A stretch of 64,000 nucleotides of DNA, taken from NCBI GenBank assembly GCA_036345935.2, contig JADWOT020000003.1, positions 19,486,509-19,550,508 of the forward strand, in the 5' to 3' direction. The notes beneath the pieces were generated by a model that did not search any database, was not told where the DNA came from, and saw only the letters and a list, made by a program, of their open reading frames with translations. Made by a program: the position numbers and the translations under genes. The stretch is from Taenia hydatigena (taxonomy: Eukaryota > Platyhelminthes > Cestoda > Cyclophyllidea > Taeniidae). Positions 21,766 to 35,315 of the stretch are shown piece by piece (position 1 is the first letter of the stretch; each line of letters starts with the position of its first letter).

Positions 21766-24700
21766 ATGTCTGCCTTTAAACGAAATGCTAACGGTAAATC
21801 AACAAAGCCATCAAAGAAGCCCAAAGAGGTCGATGGTGCGTTTGTCTTGTTGTTATGCATATTAGTGGTATATGTATCCTTGTCACTCATTTGAATCTTT
21901 AAATGTGCGTAATACCGGTTGTGACCCTTTCAACGTATTTTGATGTTTGAATATATGTGTTATACTTGCAGTTTCATCTCGTGTTGGCTCCAACTATCAA
22001 GTTGATGTTCCCGAGTTTGTTTACAATCGATCACCGTCTTTTGCGAGTGAGCATTCGGTTCGAGAGGTCAATGTTTGGAACCCTGAGCACAGTCCGTCAT
22101 TACCTGATATGGATATCTATTTATCAGAGGCAAAAAAATATAAGTATGTTGTTTATAATCCGCTGGCTTATTTAAAAAGCTTATTTTGCATTTCGTCGCA
22201 GTACTAAATGCTTATTTTTCGCGTCTTTCCCTTAGCCGAATTTTTTCTGCACCATACTTTGTTGGACTTGTGAATGTTCGCAGATTCCTGTCTTCTAATT
22301 TAGGTACACGGAAGAATCTGCCAGAGCATTTTTACACTACCACAAGTACAACATAAAACACGCAATGGATGATCTTCCTAATTATCAACCCGTCCTTAAC
22401 ACTTACAACAAGCTTGAAGTCAGGCGTTTCTTGAAGTGTGTAGATAGTAGACCTCGAAAAAATTTTGTCAATGTCAAAGAATCCGTAAGTTGTCTTTGTT
22501 TCTTACTTTACCACCTTCAGACGATGCTTTTTTAATGGCCACACTTTTTGATAAATTTGGGTTTTGTGAGCTCATTCGTTCTGTGATTTTATGTTTTTCT
22601 TAGTCTACTTAAGGAAGCTTTGTTAAAGTATCTGTAAGAGTGCTTTGTCTTTTAACATTTTGTACGTTTCATTTTATCCACTTTTTCGTTATAAGCAAGA
22701 TTTTTACTATTATAATCGGATTTGCCAACAGATGTGAGAAACCTCCTTTGATCTTCTAGATTTGAACAGTATTCTACATAATTTGTTCTGCACATTTATT
22801 GACCAAAAATACTTTTTTGTTCCACGATGCTTGATGGTTATCTTCTTCTTATTCAGAGTACATTGAAGAAAACTATCAGTTCCAATGTGTCTCAACCCAT
22901 ATTGCGTCCGGTTTTTTTGCAATCACGTAGTATTTTATCCTGATAGCTCTTATCTTGTTTTGTCAGAGTTGTTTATTTTCAGCGTTTCTATTAATTTAGG
23001 GAGGTGGAATTCTCGTTAATGTTCATTATTTGAACGCCTGACTGGAATTGCCTTCATTCTTTCAGTTTCCTGCTTACTGCATGGGCGAACTCCACGCTCT
23101 GTACTACGCTATCGCGGCGCCCTTTAAGGCTATTCCGCGACACAACCGCAAGCATGGTCGTCAAATGCAGACCTGCTATGAGAGGGCTGTGAAGTGCGGC
23201 TTCACTGCTTCTAACGCTGTTTCTGTACCGGTCGTTCCCTCTGCGGTTGATCCAGAGGAGGCTGAGGCGGATGGCTCGTTTGAGCGTTATCTGTGCGAAA
23301 TGCTGGGTCAAGAGCGGGCCACTAAAGTCGTTGCCGGCGTTCGGCGTGGACGTTCGACAAATGACCATTCTACTACTTCCAACGCAGCTGTGCCTGTACG
23401 CCTGCCTTATGGTGGCATTGCGAACGGAGCACTCCCCTTCGGTCGCAGATATATTGCTGCCGTCGCCACCACCGAATCACTTGTCGGCAGTTCTGACCAC
23501 TCCTCAGCCCTGGAATCTCACTCCAAGTAAGGCTGCATCGCTTCCACAGAGATTTCGCCTACTCCGCCAATTCACCTGCTCAGTTTTATCCACTTGTTCC
23601 GGAAATTGTGCACATAGAATCAGCTTCTAAGCCTTGATAATTGACTTTAAAATCGTTGGATGAATCAGCATTTATCCATGGCTTGCGTTTGCATGATGAG
23701 TGCATTTTTTTTATCGAAATCTTATGTAATCACTTTTGGTGGTGTATTCTTTGGAAAGCACAACTTTGCGACACGCTTTTTGACTTACCAGTGTGTTGAC
23801 AGGCGAAGGCTTGATAACAAGTATTTTCAGGTGACGATCAATACCACGATTGAGCCATTTCTGCTTAAAAAGAGACGTCTGCACTGCATTGCTTTGATTT
23901 GCATTTATGCACTAATCTCCTTTTAATCAATGGTGGCATCTCTTATCGTGTTGTCATACTTTTCGTGGAAAAAATGCTTAGCATCTAATCGTTACTGTTG
24001 CATTTTAAGGACACTAATCGAAATATCCTTGAAGGCTACCTTTTTCGTTATATCCAATCTGATAACACCAAAACTACGCACACAATTAGTAAGTTGCGAT
24101 GGGTGTGTGAAAATTAAAGCCGAAATAGGATCGTTTGCCGGACTCGCACTCAGGTTTACGCTAAAAGGTCAGTTAGAATCAGGTCAGGCTTCTCGAATGC
24201 GTGCACTATTATCCAATCTTCTGTTATGCTTTGAGGCCCATCAATTCATCGTGTATCACCATCTTTCTCCCTGTACTCACTTATGCGACGAGCACGATCG
24301 GAACTAATGGCATGAAGCTTGGAATTTCTGTCAAATTTGTTGACGTTTTGCATGTGTGTCTGCCTACCCTGTATTGACAACGTATCTCCTACCTTATCCT
24401 GGTCCTTGTTAGTCAGATAGCGAAATTAATAGTGAGGTCAACTGTGCAGGTCTCGGTGACTCGGTGGATGTTTGCGCTTCTCAGAACCGTCATCTTTGTT
24501 CCAATTGACTTGAAATCTTAAGCCGGTTTGTGTCATTTACTGCACGTTTATTTTGACATTTTTTCTATTATTATACGCTATATATTGGCCGTTTGAGTAA
24601 TCATTACATAATAGCGTCTGGCTAACTTATAAAGTTGTGACCCATGGAAAATGTGCTTTTAAGCAATTACTGACTGAAGCCATGGCTTGCTAATGTTCTT

Positions 24701-27700
24701 CATCTTTTGACACAATTAGTCTTGTCCATCAATTCTTTACCTCCACTGCCACTTAAATGCTTTCTCACAGGAGTGATGCATTCAACGAATGCTTGACCGA
24801 CTCAACTGTGTGACTACTCATAACAGAGATTTAATGCGTGTGTTCTCTCCTCCATTTCTCTAAATGGCTTTTGTGTGTTGATTTTCCTATCAAAATAGAT
24901 GTTGTAGATGGCGGCGCTAAGTGTCATCCTGAGTTCCAAACTGAATGCACAAAACGGACTTCAAATTCGAAAATGTGGAGATGCGTTCCATTCGACTTCA
25001 AGTCATTCCTCACTCTGTTCTGCTGCGCTTTAAATTTTGTAAGCGCGCCTGAGCCCACAATTAACGCTCTCTGTCCTCGGCCTCTGGTGCGAATTTAGGC
25101 TCATCCGACAGCTATCGAGCTGGCCAAACCTCCACAAGAGTCCATTCCTCCTGTGCATACTTCTATGTGGTCAGCAATGTCAAATGAGCCATAAATTGTT
25201 AAAAGTGCACACTCCAATGTTTCATTGTCTCCCTGATGATGTGTATAACGGAATGCCAATTCGATACATGCAGCAGATACGTGTAAACTATTGTTCAAGC
25301 ATTGAAAGCATGTTCGCCCATCTCGGAATTTGTGGACGATCATGATCTCGTTTTGATATGATTTTGATCAGTTGATTATTCCCGGCCACTTTAGTACACC
25401 CCTGTATTTGTCAAAACCGTGACGGTTCATTTGCGACTTTTATCTCATTGAGGTCACTGCAGCGGTGACGCATGACAGCGCCAAGTCTTGGGAAGCGCTC
25501 AAATCTCAACGCGATCACTTTTCCAATCATTCAGTTGGCTGTGGTGTACTTTTGCCTAAATACAGCCGACATTCGCCCTACGTGTCCTTTAGATGGCATG
25601 CATATGTACTTTTGCGTTTCAACTGACCGAGATTGCCTCTAGCTAAATTTTTTGGTTATATGGTTATATGAGCACTTTGAGGCATCACAAATTGTTTCCT
25701 CCCTTTCGCAGTAACCGCTTGCCTTCTCTTGTGATCCCAGCCTTTTTATAGTGTCAATTCTCTTAGTCAGGCCACGATAACCTTATAAATTGCTCTCAAG
25801 TTTTCCCTCTACAATGGGATCATTTTAAACGAGACTTTCTACTTTACTTACTTTGAGTAGCAATGCTATGGGCTTACTCCTGACCATTCGGTTTCGGCTT
25901 CTAGGGCTGCAAAACGGGGTGTTCCCGCGGGACTCGATTTCGACTATGACAAGTTTAAGGAATTCATGACAACTCCCCTCGAGGATTTGAAACAAAAGCA
26001 AAAAGAGTCAAAAGCAACTCTCTCATCGTTGGACACTGAGCTGAAAGTCCGCACCGAGGTACCCCGAATTTCTGGTCCTTACACCTTTTGTATTTTCAAT
26101 GTTAACTAATCGGTCTGCCCGGGCACAGTACCGAAAATTTTTATTATGATTCCAATTACTAGTCTTTGAGCTAAGTGTAGGTCTACCTTGTCCAATTAGC
26201 TTGTAACTCCTTTTGGTTTGAAAGAGTTCGGCTAGTCGTTCTATCTTTTTTATTATCCTACTTCTTCACTCTGACTATCCTCTTCCTCCGTTTTAGCTGG
26301 TCGATTCTCAAAATAAGCACATTTTTGAGGGCTTGGATGCATTTTTTCCCAAAAAAGGATTTTCGCCAGTGAGTCTTTATTTTTTTTTGCGCCGCGCTCC
26401 TCAGATCCACCTCAAAATTTGTGCGCTAAAATCAATGCGTCGGTCACCGATTAGCTCAAAAACCGTTCGTATTTTCAGCCTAGACAAAAAGTATGCAAGT
26501 TCCTTATTTGACTACGCATTTGCCGCTTTTGAAGTTGTTTCCATTTCCCCTAGTCCAGTATTGTGAACTGCACTCCTTTGGCGATTCGGTGTCTTCCTTC
26601 ATCGAATCGTTTAACATTGTGACTACTTTAAAGTATTTGCCTGTGTTTTGATGTACACTGCAAGGTTGTGATTTTGGTGGTTGTGGGAAACTTTTCTGAC
26701 GGAGTGCAATACTTTTGTTTCCGTAATCTCTGTCAAACAATAGTTAGGACCTAAAACTTTATTGCTACTTAGCCTCTCATCAGTAGCAGAGGTGCGTTTC
26801 TTTGTTTTCATTTTCACTTCATGCATGTTTCATTTGACTTGTTGATTGGATTGCAGTTTGGCCAAAATAGAGACTTTGAGCCACATGAAATGCCTTCTAC
26901 CAATTAACTGCTCGAGAAATCGGGTTGTTAAAGGACACCTTGATGGGACCGTGTGGGGAATTGTCCAAACCTTTGTCGGGATCTAAAATGGATGTCAGGT
27001 GCTGGGTAAATTAAATGTTTCGTGGTGTTGTTGGATCATCCTTCGAAGCGTTGGTCACTGACCATCGCCAGCGTTTCACTGGCCTCATGGTTGCTCTCTC
27101 CAGCGTAATGAAGTTGTTTGATTCTGAGTCTTACTCTGATTTCATCGAAAGCTTATCTCTTCTACATGCCCAGCTCATCGGTTTTTGTGCATTTCATGTA
27201 GAGAATATGACAACCGCTTCCCGTTTGCATCATCATCACGACCATCAGATTACGCTTACCATTAAGCCTCATACCGAATCAACACTGTACTCAAATCTTC
27301 TTGATAATTTCCTATTCCCCGCATTAACGATACGTGTGGTGTTTTTTTTTTGTTTGGAGGTGTAGTATCCCTTCTGTTTGGATGGCTGTCACGTACTTTT
27401 CCTCGCGTACACGCACACGCGTGGACGAAAAAGTCACAAATCCTCCTCTCCTAATTGTGTGTGTGTGACGAGGTTGCAGGCGTTTCATTGTCCCACAGCC
27501 AGTAGTGGCATGTGCTTAGCAAGCTGAAAATAACGCGTATTGGAGAAGGAGAGGAGGAGGTGGAGTCGGAGACGGGGAAAGGGAGAGCACAAACTATCAG
27601 AACATTGCCACCGCCTTCAGTGTTGTGGTAGTACAGATAGGGAGAGAGAATTGCAGCAAAATACAAAAAGAAACGAATCTGAACGAATGGAGCCAGCAAG

Positions 27701-29318
27701 TATCCATCTATCTGGGTATTCCTTTATGATTGCCTGGCGAGGAAAAAAGAGGCCCTGGCAAACGGACGCAAAGAATTAGCCTGTGCTGTTTTGAAAAAGA
27801 GCAATCTCCCCGTAGCAGCAGAGTATCGTCAGCCTAGTCCACATTGCCGCCTTCAGGAGGTTTGGAGGGGAGAGGGATGCTTTGCACAGCTGTGCAGTTC
27901 TCTCTTCCTGTTGGCACACTTTATTTTCTTCCATCACTGTTGCAAGGGGGCAAAAGCACTAGCTGGGCTCTCCTTCTATTCCCCTTTTTAAAGGCATTTG
28001 TACGTCTCTGTGTCTTTAGATTTCCTACCGCTGGACAAAGTCAGAACTGGCGCTTCTTGTCATGGCTCTCAATGAATATGGCAAGGATTTTATTAAGATT
28101 GCAAGAATTTTGGGAACAAAGTCGGAAAGTATTGTTCGCGACTTCTACAACAAGTACAACGATAAATATGACTTGGATGCCTTTATTGGGTATGTCGTCC
28201 GCCGTCTTAACCTGTGTAGAAATTATCTCAGTTGCATATTCACAATGTTCATTTTGACTTGAAACGGTCAGATGAGTAAATATTCCCACCTGTTTGTGTG
28301 TTAAGGATTGCTCTTTCTTGTTCTCAGAAAGGAGAATGAAAAGTTAGAGGAGCTTACGAAGACTTCCTCAGAACATCAAGAAGACGGATCGGTGGCTGGC
28401 GATCCCAGTCCAATGGATTCGGCTGCACTCACAACTGAGGTAAAAAAGGATCCTGAAATTGAGACCCTTCTTCTGAATGGATTGTTGGAATCAGCGCCCA
28501 AGAGTCCCTTCGCGGAGTTGGAACCGCCATGTATTGTAACTGCACCCTTGAAACACAGTCCCAGAGGTTTGTCACACGCGGAAACGCTTTCTGCCCCCGG
28601 TGAGAGGTAAGTCGATGTCGCGCTCACACTACACCGAGATTCTGTTTTAACCCTGACTTCTGTTTCCAGTTCCTCACCGAAAATCTCCCATGTCAGCGCC
28701 TCAAAGGAAGCACCCGAGCAGGCAAGTAATCAATCCTCTCAAACTGTGATAAGCAACAAGGCGGAAGTTGCGAAGATTGATAAGAAGGAGGAGCCAAATC
28801 TCCAAAGCGCACGTGGACAAAAGAGGCCTCCTAGAGAGGGTGCTGCAAAGGCCGCTTCTCCGTCTCAGTCGACGGAGATTCCAACTGTTAGTAAACGTCG
28901 TCGCTCGCGTCGCTCAGTTGCTGACGTGCAAGCGACTCCTTCGCGTCGTACACGCACCTCCAACGCCGTGGCAACTGCGTCCCGTGTGAGGAGTGGAATG
29001 CAAACACGAAGGTCCACGGTGGAGAAGGAGAAAGCAGATCGGCAGACGCGGTCGCGGAAACAAAAACAAGGGGTGGAGACGAGAGAAGGGAAGGCTGTTG
29101 GTAATCGTAGCAGAAGATGGAAGTCAGAGGGGGGAAAAGAAAAGGTGGTGGTTGAAAGGAAAAGGAAAAATGCGGAGGTGGAGGAGCCTACTGTAAGTAC
29201 TCGTCGGCGCACCTCGTTGCCTATTCAGCCGTTGGTGGCTACGGCGTCACCGAGAAAGCGTACCCGAGCCTCCACCAGCACTCCCTCTTCCCGCCTCTCC
29301 ACCCGGCAGCGTCGGTGA
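21766..29318 (+). CDS. RCOR: REST corepressor (CoREST/RCOR) homolog, nine exons
   Basis: Chromatin corepressor that bridges the histone demethylase LSD1 and HDAC1/2 in the nucleus. Exons 21766-21835, 21972-22143, 22304-22484, 23066-23526, 25905-26058, 26297-26368, 28020-28189, 28328-28606 and 28670-29318 join in frame to 735 residues. An ELM2-type segment (SRVGSNYQVDVPEF, VWNPEHSPSL, FLHYHKYNIKHAMDDLPNY) leads into a split SANT1 (KLEVRRFLKCV, KNFVNVKES then FPAYCMGELHALYYAIAAPFK). The LSD1-binding linker follows (KAAKRGVPAGLDFDYDKFKE, SSLDTELKV), then SANT2 (YRWTKSELALLVMALNEYG, SIVRDFYNKYN). The tail from about residue 560 is very basic (RRRSRRS, RRTRTS, KRKRKN), unlike vertebrate RCOR1, and may bind nucleic acid. 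About 95 residues of unrecognised sequence lie between SANT1 and the linker. Two AATAAA motifs lie near 29870. Confidence 0.9.
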
Positions 29319-32300
29319 GGTGGATCATGGTGTCAAAGTGTTGCAGGTGGATGAGTGTAGTTTCCTCTTCCTCTGGGTTCTTGAAGCTACCTTAACAACG
29401 TGTGCGCGACTCTGTGTTTCATCGTCTCATTATCAACTCTTCTAGTCTTTTTATGGAAACTCAATGTCAACGTGTATATGATGCAAACATATTTATCTCC
29501 CTTGCCCTTTCCATTGTGATTTGCTCACCACCTTTAGCATGGATGTATAAACTGAAATTTGAACAAATACAACCTCACTTACTCTGCTCTCTTTCATCCC
29601 ACTCGTCTGTTGGGCAGACGGCGCAGGTGGCATCTCCACATGGTGAAGTGTAGGACAGTTTCTCGTTGTACAACAGTCACTTGTGCTCTTTCTGGTTTTT
29701 AAACTTCACAATCGGGTTGCATAACAAAGGAAAGGTCTAGACTGAAGGAAGCCTGTCTCAAACGACTCAGGTGACTCAGGTTACTTGTTTAGAAGTAGTC
29801 ACTACTTCATCCCAAGGGTGATGGAATTTCCTCGATACTACAATGCGTCTTTCCTCTTTCCATACATTTAAATAAATAAACGGGGTATGAAGAAACGTTG
29901 GAGCAGTATTAGTGATGTACTAATAATGGTTAACATTCGTTTCAATGATTTTTTTCGACCAAGATGATAGTCAATGCAGAGATTTTGGTGAAAAATTCTA
30001 TCGAGAAGTGGCTTCGGCTCCCATCATTGGTCATGCATCCGACTGCCTAGCCTACAAGCTAATGCAAGGTACACGGTTTTTGTGATTGTAGAACTAACTG
30101 CAACGATATACGTCAGTGTCCGGTGCCCCCTCCTAATAGTTTACTCTTTACGATTTACTCGAACCTGAGGAAACTAATTGCCGCGCTTCCATCAAGTCTC
30201 ATGCATAATGGCAGCACCCGTAAATCACTCTCTTCCCTGACTAGCATAATTCACAATCCTATTTTTAAACAACAATTTTTGCCACGACTGCTAACACCAA
30301 GTGGAAGGTGTTATTATTCTGCTCACCACCTGGAGAAAGTGCAAGAGAAGAGTTTTGGCTCAACTTGTTTGCTTTGTTGTTTTGTCTGTTTCTGCGACTC
30401 CACTGCAGCCTTCTCCTCTTAGCTCTTCTGCGCGTCGATAATGCAGTTATTTGCAGACCTGTAATCGTACAGCCCTCACCGGGACGGCTTAAAACCCTGG
30501 ATATGCTATGCATCCTATCATTTGTCTCTACAAAGAGGGGTTAGCACCGAGTCCACAATGCGCCTCTCTAACGCCTAACTGGAGTTGGTGACGGAAGCGG
30601 GATGAAATAGAGGTAGCTAGTGAGGATAAGTATCGCAATGGCGCCTCCTTGGGAGGTGAATAGAAGTGGCGTCGTGTCGTTGTTATGCTTTGTGGTGATA
30701 ATTAATACGGGCAACCGTCGAGGGTTTTATGACAGCCAGGCATTTGATATCATCATCCACGGGGAAGAGTGTTGCGCCCTACACACGCACCTGCGTGCAC
30801 ACTCTCGTAGGCCTTGTTTGTGGCCCAACGCGGCTCATTGAGGCACACAATAAGTGTTGTGAGTTGCCATGACGATGGAAATAAGTTATTTTTTTCTCAC
30901 CCGATTAGAAAAGAAATATTGCTATTACTCCGTTCTCCTGCGTTCTCTCTCCCCGTCCTTCACTTACTTGCACGTCCTGGCAACGACGGGGGAACGGCAG
31001 TTCTGGACATAATTTAGATCTCGTCCTTTGCACAGGTGGTGAGATGTATCGCTACCTCTTGAAGGCAGATAAGTATAGAAAGTCAGGAATTTTACAAATT
31101 GACACGATTGTGTTCGAGTAAAACAGTTTTACCCTTGATTTTCACTTACTTGGTGTCTTAAATAGAAGTAAACCGCTTTTTAATAAAATTACTTAGAAAA
31201 TACCTCTAAGACCAGTTCCGTTTACGTTATTATGGGGCTCATACTTGGTCCGCCTTTGAGCTCCGTCATCGTGGTAATATTTCAATCGCCTACTTCACCA
31301 GTGAGACATCGCAAGGTGCCTCACGATGGTCCACTCAAAAGTCCTGGAGCAAAAAAAAACAACACAACTAACAGCCACACTAAAATACTTTCTTGTTAAA
31401 ATAAAGTATTCAAACTCGAATTTACACATCTTGACTTGAAGAGTTGGTTTCTAACCGATTAAACGCATTACTTGTATTCGAGTAATTTTTGCAAGCATTC
31501 TTTTCCTTAGTATTGGGTAGAGCAGTGTTTCTCTTGAGATAGATTTCACACCTATTTTATGAGATGGATTAAAACGGCTGAAGGTGTTTGAGGCTCAAAA
31601 TACTTCATTAACTGCCCTGTGGAGGATCCGTGACGTCTGTAGTCAAGATGGTGGCACTAATTGCGAAGGCAGTGTCACTTACCCATCTGCCTATCGCCGT
31701 CCTCTGTTGACATCCAAAACATGCGTGATTGACAATAACAACGCCTGAAGTTAAGTTCAGCTTATTTTGCCACTAGAAGAACAGCTTCGCGTCAACTGTT
31801 GTATGTGTCGTATAAGGTAGCTCATTCACATCGTTCGGAATGGCTACTTTGCATTCGCTGAAAAGGCTATCTTCAACGTTATTGGCACCGATTTCTGCCT
31901 TAATACATTAATTGTTTGTGTAACTCTTGATTTTGGTAAGACAAGAACCAAGGGACTTCTCCATCGAACTCCTACCGAGTAGTTTACCGTCAGGACTACA
32001 TCAGTAGCCTTCAAATCATTCTATAGGCTGTCAACACGGATTCTGCCACAGCATTGTGCCCTCAGTCACCTTCAGGGCAATTCAGTAAAAGTTACAGCTG
32101 GATTGTTGAACACAACCACTAATATTCACGCTCCTACAGGCATGGTGAAACGCATGGGTCTGAATGAGTCCTTGTTAGAAGCTCACAAACCAATCAGCAC
32201 ACATGAATGGTCGCCGAGGTTTGGAGAATGAATGACTGATGCAGTTAAAGTGGTACCAATTAAAGTAACCCGAGTGATTAATTAAAGCGGTGTGAGTGGA

Positions 32301-32390
32301 GAATGCGAATGCCCACATGCATCACCAGCCCGAATTTCCTTGTCAAGGTCCAGCGTCGCGCACATGTGTTGCGTTCGTTATTGCTTTGTA
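29319..32390. other. Intergenic, RCOR 3' flank; no gene recognised
   Basis: Start of an 18-kb region between the convergent genes RCOR and SSBP. It has an AATAAA near 29872 and only short, low-similarity open frames on both strands. Confidence 0.4.
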
Positions 32391-32489
32391 CTGTGTGGAT
32401 GTGTGGCACTCCGAGACTTCCCCAAAGCCCAAGACAGCACTCAGCGAAATGCACTGTCGACACACAGGAGGGATGGCTTAGCACAGAGG

Positions 32490-33060
32490 CCAGGCCACTG
32501 GGTGGAAGCAAAGGGGACGAGACTAAGCAGTCTGGGCAACAAAAAACGAAGGGTCAAACAAAGTATTGCATAGCTCCTCTCATTCCCTAAAAATCCTCCC
32601 CGGCACTCCCCTTGGTCTAACTCCACGTCGATCATCGCAATGTACTCAGTGATGCAAGGAAACCAGCACCCACAAGCCAAACGCCCCACTCATCCAGTTT
32701 CTATCCCAGTGAGAAGATAATTGACTGTAGCACTACTGATTTCTCAAGGGAATTTCACTACATCCGGAGTTCCAACCTACATAGAAAATGTAATGAAGGA
32801 CGGGGAGATGTACCAGACATCACGTGTGTCCATTGCTATCAAACAGCAAAGGTATGACTCCTAGCATTGCTTCGTGAAGGTGGAGTGTTGCGCCCACGCC
32901 TTCCCGCCCTTTCGTTCTCATTTCAGTGCTGCCCAGTCTCGTCTATCTGGAGTCTAGCCAGCCAGTGGAGGAGGGGAGGGGATATTGCGTGCTCACTGGG
33001 AGTCAAACAAACAACCAACTTATTGCAGTTGCACCACATCTCATCTCGAAACACCACAGC
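32490..33060 (-). mobile_element. Degenerate TRIM relic
   Basis: An LTR end is recognisable at about 32542-32571 (gggtcaaacaaagtattgca, compare the aaacaaagtactaca LTR end). A pyrimidine stretch and internal sequence follow: ccccggcactccccttgg, tgtactcagtgatgcaagg and agcacccacaagcc align to 6396-6480 of the complete TRIM. A second internal block (gtctatctggagtctagcc, about 32941) also occurs near 39800. The far end is not resolved. Confidence 0.55.
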
Positions 33061-34439
33061 TAAGATGGACTAATTTCAGTTTTTGAGGGTAAAAGAACAT
33101 ACATCAGCTTGTTTTTGTTTAAATTATTTTTTATTGCCATTATTTCTCGAGTTAGATTTTTTGCCAAACCTTTGCGCCACAAGTGAGACAGCGTGAATTT
33201 CTCCAGTGACTAAAAGAATTTCTCAATCATTTCCAAAAAGACTTCATTGAGTCCAATTGTAAACGTGTAGTTGAAAGACGTTGCACAGCAAGAGTATCCG
33301 TTTTACTTATCAAGGTGATACTCGGTGAGTTACTGAGGTTAAACTTCTCTCTGCAGTAACTTTCGTCATCGACTTCCCGAAGGTGGCCCACTTTAGTGTG
33401 TTTGCATTTGCTCCAAAAGCAGTGAGAGGGTCGACGAGGATCGGAAAGTGCCTTCTCGACAAAAAATGCATTCTGCTTTTCAATTTGCGACCGCTCTTAC
33501 TCAGACACCACTGCTATCCGCTGTCTAGACAGCTTAGTGATAATGGGAAGCCGCTTTTGCAGTCAGTGGAGGAGCGGTAGACATAAAGAAAGACCATAAA
33601 AGTGACCATTAATTATCCGCCAGAGGATGTATAAACAAGAAATCTGAGCCTTGCGCCTTCTGAGGATATAAAATGCAGGAAATGTGGACAGGCAGTGCCA
33701 TAGCTATAAACATGAATGAACTGGGAGGTGCCTGCTCAGCAGCGTCCTGTAATGCCATGATAGTCTGGTCAACACTTTAACCGAAGCATTTTCGCCAGGA
33801 CAACCGAGACCACGGTTCCAAACTGTGAAAGTTCTTCTGAACAAAGCGTAGATACTCACTTGATAATCGCTCAGACAACAAGGATGCTCTTCCAAGTGCG
33901 TATTTACGGGACAGTATAAATGCCCAGATTTATTTTAAGATGCGATCATTTTTGTGCATTTGAATATGCAAAGAGCAAGTCTAGACTAACACACCGTAGG
34001 CAGGCCAATCGGAAACGCTGGAGTGAGAGACATGGGCAAAGAGTGGTTTTAATTTTGCATAAGTAGGCGACAGTTGGGAGGTGGCTCCTCTCCGCAGCAG
34101 ATTGCGTCCATTGTGGACTGAGTGGGGCGTTATTACAACTACTCCTCGTAAGGCAGAATTTTTGCAGAATTTTTGCATAATTTTTACTTAACAATGGATA
34201 TTGTAAAGGGGATATCGTGCATACTATGCGACAGTGCTTTTGAGTGACGGAATGAATGCAAGACCACTCCATTCTTGAGATTTGTGGGTGGAAAGGATGT
34301 AATTTGAGAGTCTACTGGCACCAGTCGTTTGATTAATGGCAAAACCCAGGTATCGGAAGAGTGGTTAGGGTTTTGCAATCTTGGAAGAATGATGTGACAT
34401 TTTTTTTAAGTATACATCTTTCGACTGTTGGTTGAAATG
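33061..34439. other. Intergenic, nothing recognised
   Basis: No coding similarity, clear repeat or RNA gene seen. Confidence 0.35.
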
Positions 34440-34479
34440 TCCAATTTCATCGTTAATAATGCCTTAAATGTCTACTATC

Positions 34480-35315
34480 ACCCAAAAAGAAGGACTAGGA
34501 AAACTTGAGAGAATACTTGTAGTGCGTAGGACTCCCTCGGGGAAGAAATACTACTCGAACAGAGGATGCATTGTTGGTTGGCGTGGTTTGAGGGTCAGGG
34601 CACCCGGGGCACCAGCCCAGTGCTCCCTTTGGTCCACCTTTAGCGTCAGCCATCACAATACACTCAGCGTCCACGAACCAACTGTGTCGGCCATGCAATT
34701 GAAAAATTACTTGCCCCCAACTTCGCTGGTCCCTCTTGGCAGTTCTAATGGATCCCTATTTCGTAATCGTATTGAGAGACGAGAAAACTGTGCTGCCCAT
34801 TGTGCGTGGCACCAGCTAATCATGAGAACATTGGGCTAAAAATGAAATCTAATTACAAAACACGAGGTTTGAATGAGGTTCCGAGTTTAATCTCCCTCGC
34901 CAATTTGTTCTCACTTCCATCTAAATAGTGAAGATGTGAAAGAGGTGCCGCTTGTTCGCGTAAACAAACTCTTTCAGATGGTTCACGGCCACAGCTGGTA
35001 CCTCTTCAGCTGTTATTAGCAGTCCTGCAGAACACAGAACTGTGAGGGTAAATGGATTTTTTTGCCCTCCTGTTAGGTATCGTCACCAGTTCCCCCAGCC
35101 GGAGAATATGCATGTTAGCCGTAACGCTAAGAGCCTTTGAGATCGGATTTGCTTCCCGCTATCACTAATTTATCGCTCTAAGATTGCAATGAAGACAAAA
35201 AACAGTGTGTTGTCGACTTGAAGGAGTGGCGCGGAGGCCAGCCCACCCAACACAGGTACAGCGGCGGCGACTTCAATTGGCCTGTCATTAAAACCGGAGG
35301 TTAAATAAACAATTA
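34480..35315 (-). mobile_element. Degenerate TRIM relic
   Basis: The internal part is recognised at 34615-34745 (tttagcgtcagccatcacaa, acactcagcgtccac, gtccctcttggcagttcta). The junction of primer site and LTR is recognised at about 35150-35180 (cttcccgctatcactaattt). The LTR-like remainder ends with gaggccagcccacc and ttaaaaccggaggttaaata. Boundaries are approximate and the 3' LTR is not resolved. Confidence 0.55.

Noticed and set aside
27015..27365. 116-codon open frame within the large RCOR intron
   Set aside because: No known domain; it lies between two well-supported RCOR exons on the same strand and has a His/Asp low-complexity stretch, so intronic chance is more likely.
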